43,680 bases of DNA. Origin: Alphaproteobacteria bacterium. GTDB lineage: Bacteria; Pseudomonadota; Alphaproteobacteria; Rhodobacterales; Rhodobacteraceae. Shown here piece by piece: positions 17,204 to 25,556 of this stretch. The translations under genes were made by a program, and so were the position numbers. The notes under the pieces were generated by a model. That model had not been told where the DNA came from. It saw only the letters and a program-made list of their open reading frames with translations, and did no database searches. The stretch is from NCBI GenBank assembly GCA_003697125.1, contig RFGB01000095.1, forward strand, positions 1 to 43,680, read 5' to 3'. The number at the start of each line of letters is the position of its first letter. Positions within the stretch are counted from its first letter, which is position 1.

Positions 17204-18454
17204 GGCCAGGCGCGCCTTCAGGCGGCCGCGCAGTTCGTCATTGTCGAACCGGTCCCGCCCCGAGGCCGGCGCGAACAGGCGCACCGGTCGGTCGAGATCG
17301 GCCAGCGGCCATGCGCCCAGCGGGGTCCAGGCCTGGGGGTCGACGCCGGCGATCTCCTCGGTGACCAGCACGGCCCGCCCGAGATCCTTGGTCATCAGGT
17401 CGATGCGGCTGACCGTGTTGACCACCGATCCGATCGCCGAGAAGGACAGCCGGGACGGCACGCCGATATTGCCGAACATGATCTCGCCCATGGCCAGCGC
17501 GATCGAGAACTGCATTTCGGGCCCCTTGCCGCCGGCGCGGTAGGCGTCGAGGCGGTCGAGCGCGGCGTTCATCGCCCGTGTCGCGGCGCGCACCGCCTCG
17601 GGCCCGCCGATGTCGCCCCGCACCGGGAAGATGGCCAGCACCGCATCGCCGATGAAGTCGATGATGTCGCCCCCCTCGGCGATCACCGGTTCGGCCGAAC
17701 AGGCGTAGTAGTCCGAGAGATAGGCGAGGTAATCCTCGGGCCGCATGGTGCCCGACAGCCAGGTCGAGCCGCGCAGGTCCGAGAACCAGACGACCGCCCG
17801 GATCCGCTCGCCATCGCCCAGCCGGGTGTCGCCGGCCAGCACCCGCCGCGCCGCGGTGGGGCCGAGATAGGCATCGGCCAGCGCCTCCATGACCCGCATC
17901 TGGATCGAGGCGTGGCAGGCCACCGCGAAGACCTTCTGGATGCGCGACAGGGCGACGACGTCCGAGGGGGAGAAGCCTCCCTCGCGCCGGGTCGCCCAGC
18001 TGGCCATCAGCCCGACCTCGCCGCCGTCATAGCTGTCGACGCGGCCGATGCTCATGCGCGTCGCGGTCAGCAGATAGTCGGTGAAGCCGGCCTGCTGCAG
18101 CTCGAGCAGCACCGGGAAGTCGAGCAGCGCCTCGGGCCCGGTCAGGCGGCGGCGCAGCCGTTCCAGATTGTGCTTGTGGGCATGGTGGAAGGGCGAGCGC
18201 AGATAGGCCTCGCCGCGCAGCATCTCCTCGCGGTGCTGGTGCAGCTCGGCACCCTGCTCGCGGCGCCAGAAGATCTGTTCGGCCTGGAACAGCGGATGCA
18301 GCGTCGGCCAGCTGAGCGCGGCGCGGTCGAGCGGGATGCCGGCGCCGTGCAGCCGGACGCACAGGTCGCCGAACAGCTCGACGATGTCGGGAACGGCCAG
18401 GGTCCGCTCGATCAGCCAGGCCTCGATCTCGCCCGTCAGCACGTCATGTTGCAT
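17198..18454 (-). CDS. Class III nucleotide cyclase with uncharacterised N-terminal domain
   Basis: This 418-residue protein has a C-terminal class III catalytic domain (about 215-400). The metal-binding aspartates are Asp226 (WFSDLRGS) and Asp270 (DFIGDAV), and the transition-state pair is Asn346/Arg350 (VVNTVSRI). The residue that is Lys in adenylate cyclases and Glu in guanylate cyclases is Asp266, and its partner is Ser339, so substrate specificity is open. Residues 1-210 are a soluble, mostly helical region with several His residues (AHKHNLERL) and no recognised sensor; no membrane segment is seen. The ATG at 18454 lies inside the end of nat (11-nt overlap), implying coupling. I cannot name a gene symbol. 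Confidence 0.85.
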   Translation of the reverse strand: MQHDVLTGEIEAWLIERTLAVPDIVELFGDLCVRLHGAGIPLDRAALSWPTLHPLFQAEQIFWRREQGAELHQHREEMLRGEAYLRSPFHHAHKHNLERLRRRLTGPEALLDFPVLLELQQAGFTDYLLTATRMSIGRVDSYDGGEVGLMASWATRREGGFSPSDVVALSRIQKVFAVACHASIQMRVMEALADAYLGPTAARRVLAGDTRLGDGERIRAVVWFSDLRGSTWLSGTMRPEDYLAYLSDYYACSAEPVIAEGGDIIDFIGDAVLAIFPVRGDIGGPEAVRAATRAMNAALDRLDAYRAGGKGPEMQFSIALAMGEIMFGNIGVPSRLSFSAIGSVVNTVSRIDLMTKDLGRAVLVTEEIAGVDPQAWTPLGAWPLADLDRPVRLFAPASGRDRFDNDELRGRLKARLAG

Positions 18455-19322
18455 GGGCGGAAGGATAGGTCGCCTGCCCGCCCGGTGGAAGGGGCGGCGC
18501 TGCCGCCGCCGGCATCTCCCCAAGGCGCGCCCACAGGGCCCGGGCGGTGGCTGCATCGACCGCAAGGCCGAACACCCCGCCCAGCGCGTCGTGCAGTTCC
18601 CCGGCACGGTCCAGCGTCACGACCCGTTCCGCGCCGCCATCCACGAGACGCAGCACCCGGTTGCGCAGGCTGGCCCGGCCCGAGGCGGTCAGCCGCGCCA
18701 CCATGAGCGTGCCGGGAAAGGGCGCGCCGTCCCACCGCGCGCACAGGAAATTCGCCGCGCGGATGTCGGCCGCGGTCACGGGTGCGTCGTCCCAGCCATA
18801 GAGCGTGACCCAGCCGTCGCCGCCCGCGCGGGCAAGCGTGGTCTCGCCGGTCGCGGGGTCGGTGGCGATGCGGTAGCGGCCCAGCGCGGTCGCGGTCTCG
18901 CGGCCGGCCCGGACGGGCAGCGGCACCGGCGCCCCCGGCCCGCCGAAGCCGGTATCGGCCAGCCAGTCCTCGCCGTCGATGGTGACGATCCAGGCCAGAT
19001 GGGTGCGCGCACCGGCGCGCCCGTCGGGCCCTCGCACCCGGCACATGATCGGCCGCGCCCGGAATCCCAGCGCGGCCAGCGCCCGGCCGAACAGGCCGTT
19101 GAGCTCGAAGCACCAGCCGCCCAGCCGCTCCGCCACCAGCCGCCGCCAGACCGCCGCGGGATCGAGATCGGGCACCCCGCCCAGAAAGGCGGTGATGTCC
19201 TCAAAGGCGATCGCGGCCAGCTGCGCGGCCTGCAATGCCGCCAGTCCCGCCGCGTCGGGCGCGAGCGGGCGGGGCAGGCCGATCCGCGCGAGATAGGCCG
19301 ACAGGTCGAAGCCCGCTACCAT
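18444..19322 (-). CDS. nat: Arylamine N-acetyltransferase
   Basis: This cytoplasmic enzyme transfers an acyl group from CoA to arylamines or hydrazines through a catalytic Cys-His-Asp triad. All three residues are visible in the 292-residue protein: Cys71 (GGWCFELN), His108 (RTHLAWIV) and Asp123 (LADTGFGG). Spacing matches characterised NATs, and the C-terminal third forms the variable lid. The natural substrate is not known for most bacterial NATs. The start overlaps the DUF882 gene end by 7 nt, and the end overlaps the cyclase start by 11 nt, so the three genes appear translationally linked. Confidence 0.9.
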   Translation of the reverse strand: MVAGFDLSAYLARIGLPRPLAPDAAGLAALQAAQLAAIAFEDITAFLGGVPDLDPAAVWRRLVAERLGGWCFELNGLFGRALAALGFRARPIMCRVRGPDGRAGARTHLAWIVTIDGEDWLADTGFGGPGAPVPLPVRAGRETATALGRYRIATDPATGETTLARAGGDGWVTLYGWDDAPVTAADIRAANFLCARWDGAPFPGTLMVARLTASGRASLRNRVLRLVDGGAERVVTLDRAGELHDALGGVFGLAVDAATARALWARLGEMPAAAAPPLPPGGQATYPSAHAT

Positions 19323-19894
19323 CGCCGCGGCCCCGGCCCGACATCGACATGGGTGAAGCGGGCATAGCGCCCCAGCCCGGGCGCCCCCAGCCGGTCGGCG
19401 ATCCGCGCGGTTTCACGCGGGTCGAGCCCGGCGAGGGCGAAGTCGGCCGCCCGCCCGCGGATATGCTGCGAGGCGGGGGCGGCGCCCTCGATGGTCAGGT
19501 TGCGCCGCGCGGTGCGGAAGCCCGAGACGAGCTCGATGCGCAGCGGCCGGTCGGCTAGCAGCGTCGCCTCGGTCTGGATCGCCGCCAGGAGGTCGAACAG
19601 CCGCGGGTCCATCCAGATCGCGACATCGCCCGCATGGCGGTCGCGGAACGCCCAGCACAGGCGCGACAGGCCGGCCTCGCTGAGCGCGCCGGAACGGTCG
19701 CGGAAGGCGACGTGATGTTCCTCGGCACCCGCGCGCAGCCACAGGAAACGCGCGCCGATGCCGCGAAACCGCGTCAGCCTCAGCCCGGCAGCCGCCGGCG
19801 CCGCCGCGGCGGCCAGACCCGCGGCCAGAAGCCACCGAACCACGTCCCGGCGGCCGGCCATGGCCCGCCCGGGGGTCTCTCTCGACATCGCCAT
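19316..19894 (-). CDS. DUF882/M15-like Tat-exported peptidase
   Basis: This 192-residue protein has a twin-arginine type leader (AGRRDVVRWLLAAGLAAAAA, residues 13-32), then a D-Ala-D-Ala-carboxypeptidase-like (M15/MepK) domain. Predicted zinc ligands are His144 and Asp151 in SQHIRGRAADF, and His182 in THVDVG. Homologues cut murein cross-links or act on lipoproteins at the wall, so a periplasmic cell-wall role is likely. Alternative starts exist at 19888 and 19861; the last would leave the twin arginines only four residues from the start. It heads the minus-strand unit with nat and the cyclase and is divergent from the DUF1800 gene across 110 nt in which I see no clear promoter. Confidence 0.82.
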   Translation of the reverse strand: MAMSRETPGRAMAGRRDVVRWLLAAGLAAAAAPAAAGLRLTRFRGIGARFLWLRAGAEEHHVAFRDRSGALSEAGLSRLCWAFRDRHAGDVAIWMDPRLFDLLAAIQTEATLLADRPLRIELVSGFRTARRNLTIEGAAPASQHIRGRAADFALAGLDPRETARIADRLGAPGLGRYARFTHVDVGPGPRRW

Positions 19895-20004
19895 CGCGTC
19901 ACACCATCTGAGGGCAGGCTACAGGCAACCGGTCGATCGCGGCAAGCGGGCGACGGAATCGGCCGGCCGATCCGTTGGAAGGCGAGCGGCAGGGAGGCGA
20001 GGCG

Positions 20005-21348
20005 ATGGACCGCAGGCAGATCGCGGCGATCCGCTGGGGCTATGGCTTCGGCCCCGGCATGGCGCCGGGGGATGATCCCGGATCGCTGCTGGCCGGGCTG
20101 TCCGCCCCGCCGCCGGCCGCGCTGCCGCCGCTGCCGCCGCTGGAGGAGATCCTGTCGCGGGCGCGGGCGCGGCGGATGGCCAACCGCGCCGCGCGCGAGG
20201 GCGACCCGCGCGCGGAGGAGATGGTCGCGCAGACCGCCGCCGATGTGCGCGCGCTGCGGCGGGAGCTGACCGAGAGGCGCCTGATCGCGCCGCTGGTCTC
20301 GCCCCATGGCTTCGTCGAGCGTCTGGTCAGCTTCTGGGCCGATCACTTCACCGTCGGCGCCCGCGGGCTGGTGCTGTCGCTGCTGGCCCCGCACCATGTC
20401 GATGCCGCGATCCGTCCCAACATCGCCGGCCGGTTCGCCGAGCTTCTGACCGCCGCCGAGACCCACCCCGCGATGCTGGTCTATCTGGACCAGGATGCCA
20501 GCGTCGGCCCGGATTCGCCCCTCGCCCGCCGGCGCGGGCGCGGACTGAACGAGAATCTCGCCCGCGAGATCCTCGAGCTGCACACCCTGGGCGTGGGCGG
20601 GGCCTATCGCCAGCAGGATGTCCGCGAGCTGGCCGAGCTGCTGACCGGGCTGACCACCGATCTGCGCGCCGGGCCGCGCTTCGAGCCGCGCCTCGCCCAG
20701 CCGGGGGCCGAGACGGTCCTGGGCCGGCGCTATGGCGGCGATCCCGCCTCGATGCGCGACGTGATCGCGGTGCTGTCCGATCTGGCGGTGCATCCCGACA
20801 CCGCCCGCCACATCGCCCGCAAGCTGTGCGTGCATTTTGTCTCGGACCGGCCCGACCCGGATCATGTCGCCCGGGTCGAGGCGGCGTGGAACGCCTCGGG
20901 CGGCGACCTGCCCGCGGTCTATGCCGCGCTGCTGGATCACCCCGCGGCCTGGGCGCCCGGGGCGGGCAAGGCCCGCCAGCCCTTCGACTGGCTGATCGCG
21001 GCGCTGCGCGCCTTCGCCGTGGCGCCGGGCCGGGCGGAGACCGCGCGCATCCTGCGCCGCGCGCCGGTCTGGCTGGCGCGCATGGGCCAGCCGCTGATGC
21101 GGCCCCCCGGCCCCGACGGCTGGCCCGAGGAGGCCGAGGCCTGGATCACCCCGCAGGGCCTGGCCGGGCGGATCGCCGCGGCGCAGGCGCTGGCGCGCCT
21201 GCAGCGCGACCGCGATCCCCGCGAATTCGTCGACCATGCCCTGGGCGGCGCGGCCAGCGCGGCGCTGCGCCGGGCCGCGGCGGCGGCGGAACAGCGCTGG
21301 GAAGGGCTGGCGCTGGTGCTTCTGTCGCCCGAGTTCAACCGCCGCTGA
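20005..21348 (+). CDS. DUF1800-family protein
   Basis: This 447-residue protein matches the DUF1800 pattern. It has FWADHFTVG (about 108), a long helical body with NENLAREILELHTLGV (a hallmark of the family) and VRELAELLTGLT, and a C-terminal end LVLLSPEFNRR that leads directly into the partner gene. No signal peptide is seen at MDRRQIAAIRWGYGFG. The family is widespread, nearly always paired with DUF1501, and biochemically uncharacterised as far as I know. The ATG at 20005 is preferred over an in-frame start at 19975 because GGGAGG precedes it. The DUF1501 gene follows after 12 nt. Confidence 0.85.
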   Translation: MDRRQIAAIRWGYGFGPGMAPGDDPGSLLAGLSAPPPAALPPLPPLEEILSRARARRMANRAAREGDPRAEEMVAQTAADVRALRRELTERRLIAPLVSPHGFVERLVSFWADHFTVGARGLVLSLLAPHHVDAAIRPNIAGRFAELLTAAETHPAMLVYLDQDASVGPDSPLARRRGRGLNENLAREILELHTLGVGGAYRQQDVRELAELLTGLTTDLRAGPRFEPRLAQPGAETVLGRRYGGDPASMRDVIAVLSDLAVHPDTARHIARKLCVHFVSDRPDPDHVARVEAAWNASGGDLPAVYAALLDHPAAWAPGAGKARQPFDWLIAALRAFAVAPGRAETARILRRAPVWLARMGQPLMRPPGPDGWPEEAEAWITPQGLAGRIAAAQALARLQRDRDPREFVDHALGGAASAALRRAAAAAEQRWEGLALVLLSPEFNRR

Positions 21349-21360
21349 GGGAGCCTGTCC

Positions 21361-22533
21361 ATGCCGATTACCCGCCGTGACCTGCTGGCATCGGGGCTGG
21401 CCATCGGCTGCTCGGCCGCGGCCAGCCCGCTCATGACCCCGGTGGTGCTGGCCGCCGCGCCGGGCGAGAACCGGCTCGTGGTCATCATCCTGCGCGGGGC
21501 GCTCGACGGGCTCGACCTGCTGCGCCCGGCCGGGGATCCGCTGCTGCCGGCGCTGCGCCCGAATCTCTTCGCCCCCGACGCGCCGGGCCATGATCTCGAC
21601 GGCTTTTTCACCCTGCACCCGGCGCTGGAGGGTCTGGCGCCGCTGTGGCGGGCGGGGCAGCTGGCCTTCGTCGCCGCCGTCTCGACCCCCTATCGCGGCC
21701 GGCGCAGCCATTTCGACGGGCAGGATCTGCTGGAGACCGGGGGCGATTCGCCCGACGGCCAGCTGCCGCCATCGCGCGACGGCTGGCTGAACCGGGCGCT
21801 GCGCCTGATCCCGGGCGCCGATCTGCGCACCGCCTTCGCGGTGGGGCAGGAGAATCTGCTGCTGCTGGACGGGCCGGCCCCGGTCTCCTCCTGGTCGCCC
21901 GAGGCGGAACTGCCGCTGTCGCCCCAGGCGCGGCTGCTGCTGGAGCGGCTCTATGCCCGCGATCCCCTGTTCGCCGAAGCCGCCCAGCGCGCCTTCGAGA
22001 TCGCCGAGGAGGCCTCCGCCTCCGCCACCGGCGGGCTGAAGGGGGCCGCGGCCCTGGCCGCCTTCGCCGCCGACCGTCTGAACGAGGAGACGCGCATCGC
22101 CGCCTTCTCGATCGGGGGCTGGGACACCCATCGCGCCCAGGATCGGGCGCTGCCCCGGGCGCTGGGCGAACTGTCGGCCGCGCTTCTCACGCTGCGCGAA
22201 AGGCTGGGCGGGAACTGGGACCGCACCGCGGTGGTGGCGGTGACCGAATTCGGGCGCACGGTGCGCGAGAACGGCTCGCGCGGGACCGATCACGGCACCG
22301 GCGGCACGATGCTGCTGGCGGGGGGCGTGCTGTCGGGGGCGCGCGTGCACGGCCGCTGGCCGGGGCTGGGCGAGGGGGCGCTGCTGGAGGACCGCGACCT
22401 GATGCCCACGGATGATGTGCGCCGGCCGCTCGGCTGGCTGCTGGCGGGGCTGTTCGGCCTGCCGCGCGCAGACATCGAGGCCAGCGTCTTTCCGCGGCTG
22501 GAGATGGGCGCCGATCCCCGGCTTCTGGCCTGA
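21361..22533 (+). CDS. DUF1501-family, Tat-exported sulfatase-like protein
   Basis: This 390-residue protein has a twin-arginine leader (PITRRDLLASGLAIGCSAAA) and a core related to the alkaline phosphatase/sulfatase superfamily. Visible elements are VVIILRGALDGLDLL near the N-terminus, GWDTHRAQ in the centre, and VVAVTEFGRTVRENGSRGTDHGTG, which has the family's conserved His in DHG. These look like metal-binding positions, but I know of no proven activity. The Tat signal suggests a cofactor-loaded periplasmic protein. It follows the DUF1800 gene with GGGAG as ribosome site. The pair is taken as one operon. Confidence 0.85.
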   Translation: MPITRRDLLASGLAIGCSAAASPLMTPVVLAAAPGENRLVVIILRGALDGLDLLRPAGDPLLPALRPNLFAPDAPGHDLDGFFTLHPALEGLAPLWRAGQLAFVAAVSTPYRGRRSHFDGQDLLETGGDSPDGQLPPSRDGWLNRALRLIPGADLRTAFAVGQENLLLLDGPAPVSSWSPEAELPLSPQARLLLERLYARDPLFAEAAQRAFEIAEEASASATGGLKGAAALAAFAADRLNEETRIAAFSIGGWDTHRAQDRALPRALGELSAALLTLRERLGGNWDRTAVVAVTEFGRTVRENGSRGTDHGTGGTMLLAGGVLSGARVHGRWPGLGEGALLEDRDLMPTDDVRRPLGWLLAGLFGLPRADIEASVFPRLEMGADPRLLA

Positions 22534-22605
22534 TCCGGGCCGGGCTTGACAGCGGCGGCCCGCGCCGCGAGATCGTCCCGGCTGCTGGCGAAGGAGTGAC
22601 AGGCG

Positions 22606-23181
22606 ATGCCCGATGCGCGCCCCGAGGTTCTGGAGTTCCTGCTGACCCGGCGCTCGCGCCCGGCCAAGACGCTGGTTCCCCCCGCGCCCGAAGGCGAGGC
22701 GCTGCGCCGGCTGCTGACCGCGGCCGCGCGCAGCCCCGATCACGGCAAGCTGGTGCCCTGGCGTTTCGTGGTGCTGCGCGGGGCGGCGCTGGCACGGCTG
22801 GCGGGTCTGGCCGAGGCGCGGGGGCGGGCGCTGGGCCTGCCCGAGGGCGACATCGAGAAGGCGCGCAATGCCTTCGCGAACGCTCCGCTGATCGTGACGG
22901 TGGTCTCGGCGCCGCGGAACGATCCGAAGATCCCGCGCATCGAGCAGCAGCTGTCGGCGGGCTGCGTGTGCCTGGGCCTGCTGAATGCCGCGCTGGCCGC
23001 GGGCTGGGGCGCGAACTGGCTGACCGGCTGGCCCGCCCATGACCGCGGGTTCTGCGCCGCGCTGGGGCTGTCGGAGGCCGAGAGCGTGGCCGGCTTCATC
23101 CATCTGGGCACCGCCACCGTCACGCCCCCCGACCGCGAGCGGCCCGACATCGACCGCATCACCAGCTGGATCGAGGCATGA
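22606..23181 (+). CDS. Nitroreductase-family FMN oxidoreductase (YdjA-like)
   Basis: This small 191-residue nitroreductase is of the YdjA/TdsD type. It has the FMN-phosphate-binding RRSRPAKTL near the N-terminus, SPDHGKLVPWRFVV (about 43-56) and a C-terminal region GFIHLGTATVTPPDRERPD. The family reduces nitro groups, quinones or other electron acceptors with NAD(P)H; the physiological substrate is unknown. AAGGAGTGA gives a good ribosome site. The stop overlaps the EI24 gene start by 4 nt, so the two genes are coupled, although no shared function is obvious. Confidence 0.87.
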   Translation: MPDARPEVLEFLLTRRSRPAKTLVPPAPEGEALRRLLTAAARSPDHGKLVPWRFVVLRGAALARLAGLAEARGRALGLPEGDIEKARNAFANAPLIVTVVSAPRNDPKIPRIEQQLSAGCVCLGLLNAALAAGWGANWLTGWPAHDRGFCAALGLSEAESVAGFIHLGTATVTPPDRERPDIDRITSWIEA

Positions 23182-23873
23182 TCCTGCTCGACTTCCTGCG
23201 CGCGCTGGGCCAGCTCGGCGACCGGGCCTTCCTTCTGGTGCTGGCCAAGGCGCTGGCGCTGACCGTCGCGCTTCTCGTCGCGCTGTGGATCGGCGCGGGC
23301 TGGGCGATCGCGCTGCTGCCCGACTGGTCGGTCGAGCTGCCGCTGATCGGCCCGGCCTCGTTCGGGCTGGCCGCGGCGGGAATCGCCTGGCTGGCGGTGC
23401 TGGCCGCCTCGGCGCTGCTGATGTTCCCGGTCGCGGCGATCTTCATCGGCTTCTTCCTGGAGGAGATCGCCGGCGCGGTGGAACGGCGCCACTATCCGCA
23501 CCTGCCCCCGGTCAGGCCGCAGCCCCTGATCGAGACGCTGGTCGACGCGCTGCAGTTCTTCGGCGTCATGGTCGCGGCGAACCTGCTCGCGCTGGTGATC
23601 TACCCCTTCTCGGGGCCCTTCGCGCCGCTGGTGTTCTGGGCGGTCAACGGCTTCCTGCTGGGGCGGGAATATTTCCAGATGGTCGCGCTGCGCCGGCTGC
23701 CGCCCGATCAGGCGCGCGCGCTGCGCCGGCGCCACTTCGCCACCATCTTCACCGCCGGAACGCTGATGGCGCTGCCCCTGTCGGTGCCGCTGGTGAACCT
23801 GATCGTGCCGGTGCTGGGCGTGGCGACATTCACCCACCTGTTTCACCGCCTGTCGCGGGGCGCGCCGGGCTGA
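23178..23873 (+). CDS. EI24/CysZ-domain membrane protein
   Basis: This 231-residue inner-membrane protein of the EI24 family has hydrophobic segments at about 18-45, 58-90, 130-160 and 185-222. The conserved region LLMFPVAAIFIGFFLEEIAGAVERRHYP and the central LVIYPFSGPFAPLVFWAVNGFLLGREYF are typical. CysZ members move sulfate, but alphaproteobacterial EI24 proteins without cys genes nearby, as here, have no proven substrate. The start overlaps the nitroreductase stop by 4 nt. The 3' end overlaps the convergent hydrolase gene by 31 nt. Confidence 0.83.
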   Translation: MILLDFLRALGQLGDRAFLLVLAKALALTVALLVALWIGAGWAIALLPDWSVELPLIGPASFGLAAAGIAWLAVLAASALLMFPVAAIFIGFFLEEIAGAVERRHYPHLPPVRPQPLIETLVDALQFFGVMVAANLLALVIYPFSGPFAPLVFWAVNGFLLGREYFQMVALRRLPPDQARALRRRHFATIFTAGTLMALPLSVPLVNLIVPVLGVATFTHLFHRLSRGAPG

Positions 23874-24802
23874 TCGGGCCGGGCCGGCGACGGCGGGCAG
23901 CCGGGAGCGGCCTCGCCGGCCAGAAACCGGGCGATGTCGCGCCGCACCGGCGCCCGGTGCGCCAGCACGGGCGCGATCGCCGCCAGAATCCCGAAATGGC
24001 CCACGCCGGGATGGATCACCGCCCGCGCGCGGTTGCCGGCGCGGCGCAGCGCCTCGGCAAGGGCAAGGCTTTCCCCGGGGGGAACCACCGCGTCATCCGC
24101 CCCGTGCAGCAGCAGCGCCGGCGGGTGCCGGCCGGCCGCGAAGGCCAGCGGCCGGGCGTCGGCGCGGCGCGCCTCGGGGAATATCGGCGCGAAGCGCGCC
24201 ATGCCGAACATCGGCAGCGGATCATAGGGTCCGGCAAGCCCGATCAGCCCCGCCAGGTCGGCGCAGATGTCGAGCCCGCGGGCCGCGAGGTGGCGCGGAT
24301 CCAGCGCCAAGAGCGCCGCGACATGCGCCCCGGCGGAATGGCCCATCAGCACGAGGGGCAGGTCGGGAAAGCTTGCCCGCAGCGCCGCGACCGCGGCCGC
24401 GGCATCGGCGACGAAGGCGGGGAAGGTGACCTCGGGGAAAAGCCGGTAGCCGGCCACCGCCACGTGATGGCCCATCCGGGCGAGGCTCAGCCCCACGAAG
24501 CGGTATTGCTCCGGCGATCCGCTGTCCCAGCCCCCGCCATGCAGGAACAGGATCAGCGCGCCGTCCCGCCCGGGCCGGGATGGAAGATAGAGGTCGTGCA
24601 GCTGGCGGGGATGCGGGCCGTGGGGGATGCCGGTCCGCACCGTCACCCCCGCGCCATCGGTCAGCAGGCCAAGCAGCGCAAGCCGTGCCGCCGCCGGCAG
24701 CCGGTCATCGAGCCGCGGCAGCGCCGGGGGCAGCAGACCCGCCAGCGCCGCGATCACCGCGGCCGCCGCCGCGGCCGCCCACAGGGCGCGCCGGCGGGCC
24801 AT
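23843..24802 (-). CDS. Alpha/beta hydrolase, esterase type, membrane-anchored or exported
   Basis: This 319-residue serine hydrolase has oxyanion motif HGGG (88-91), nucleophile Ser156 in GHSAG, probable acid Asp236 or Asp237 (HGADDAVV) and His269 (GVGHFG). This pattern places it with the HSL/carboxylesterase-like (BD-FAE) group acting on acyl or feruloyl esters. The N-terminus MARRRALWAAAAAAAVIAAL is a membrane anchor or signal peptide. It is the last gene of a minus-strand run after mce and DUF1467, 16 nt after the DUF1467 stop. The substrate is unknown. Confidence 0.85.
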   Translation of the reverse strand: MARRRALWAAAAAAAVIAALAGLLPPALPRLDDRLPAAARLALLGLLTDGAGVTVRTGIPHGPHPRQLHDLYLPSRPGRDGALILFLHGGGWDSGSPEQYRFVGLSLARMGHHVAVAGYRLFPEVTFPAFVADAAAAVAALRASFPDLPLVLMGHSAGAHVAALLALDPRHLAARGLDICADLAGLIGLAGPYDPLPMFGMARFAPIFPEARRADARPLAFAAGRHPPALLLHGADDAVVPPGESLALAEALRRAGNRARAVIHPGVGHFGILAAIAPVLAHRAPVRRDIARFLAGEAAPGCPPSPARPDQPGAPRDRR

Positions 24803-24818
24803 CGCCCCCGTGCCCGGC

Positions 24819-25082
24819 CTACATCCGGTGGAAGAAATCGATGTCGGCCAGGGTCAGAACCCCCGACAGGATGACCGCGCACAGCGCCGCCCAGATCGCG
24901 GTGGCGATCGCGGTGGTCCACAGGAACTTGCGGCCGATGCGCGCCTCGACCGGCGCCGAGGGACAGGTGCCGGGGATGACCTGCCCCACGTCGTTCTGCG
25001 TGGTCAGCCGCAGCGGCAGGACGATGAACAGCGTCATGAACCAGCAGACGGCATACAGCACGATGACGGCGGTGATGGTCAT
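24819..25082 (-). CDS. DUF1467-family small membrane protein
   Basis: This 87-residue inner-membrane protein has two hydrophobic helices (about 3-24 and 52-76) separated by a conserved loop TTQNDVGQVIPGTCPSAP, which is the DUF1467 signature. The function is unknown. In alphaproteobacteria it is usually found beside methylmalonyl-CoA epimerase, as here: its start overlaps the mce stop by 4 nt, so it is translationally coupled. The link with propionyl-CoA metabolism is by context only. Confidence 0.87.
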   Translation of the reverse strand: MTITAVIVLYAVCWFMTLFIVLPLRLTTQNDVGQVIPGTCPSAPVEARIGRKFLWTTAIATAIWAALCAVILSGVLTLADIDFFHRM

Positions 25083-25483
25083 GCCTGCTCCAGTTCGATC
25101 AGGGTGCCGGCGAAATCCTTCGGGTGCAGGAACAGCACCGGCTTGCCATGGGCGCCGATCTTCGGTTCGCCATCGCCCAGCACGCGCGCGCCCTGTTCGC
25201 GCAGCCGGTCGCGGGCGGCGATGATGTCCGCCACCTCGTAGCACAGATGGTGGATGCCCCCCGCCGGGTTGCGCGCGAGGAACGCGGCGATGGGCGAATC
25301 GGGGCCGAGGGGATGGAGCAGCTCGATCTTGGTGTTGGGCAGCTCGACGAACACCACCGTCACGCCATGTTCGGGCTCGTCCTGCGGCGCTCCGACCCGC
25401 GCGCCCAGAAGGTCGCGATACTGCGCCGCGGCCGCGGCCAGATCCGGAACCGCGATCGCCACATGGTTCAGCCGTCCGATCAT
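25079..25483 (-). CDS. mce: Methylmalonyl-CoA epimerase
   Basis: This enzyme interconverts (S)- and (R)-methylmalonyl-CoA, joining propionyl-CoA carboxylase to the B12 mutase; in this group it also serves the ethylmalonyl-CoA pathway. The 134-residue VOC-fold protein has metal and catalytic residues His7 (LNHVAIAV), Glu54 (KIELL), His78 (GGIHHL) and Glu130 (TLIELE). I use the ATG at 25483, preceded by GGGAGGG, rather than an in-frame start at 25501. It lies 73 nt downstream of the antiporter gene on the same strand and overlaps DUF1467 by 4 nt. Confidence 0.92.
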   Translation of the reverse strand: MIGRLNHVAIAVPDLAAAAAQYRDLLGARVGAPQDEPEHGVTVVFVELPNTKIELLHPLGPDSPIAAFLARNPAGGIHHLCYEVADIIAARDRLREQGARVLGDGEPKIGAHGKPVLFLHPKDFAGTLIELEQA

Positions 25484-25556
25484 CGCCGCCCTCCCGGCCA
25501 CAGGGTCTAGCGCGACCGCCCGCCGCGGGCAACCGGGCGCGCTGTCGCGCCCCGTG

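Noticed and set aside
19780-23103. A minus-strand reading frame of about 1100 codons
   Set aside because: It is antisense to DUF1800, DUF1501 and the nitroreductase, all with clear family motifs on the plus strand, and its composition is that of an antisense shadow.
22606-23873. Sulfate-uptake locus based on the CysZ-like EI24 gene
   Set aside because: No cys genes lie nearby and the coupled gene is a nitroreductase, so sulfate transport is not supported.
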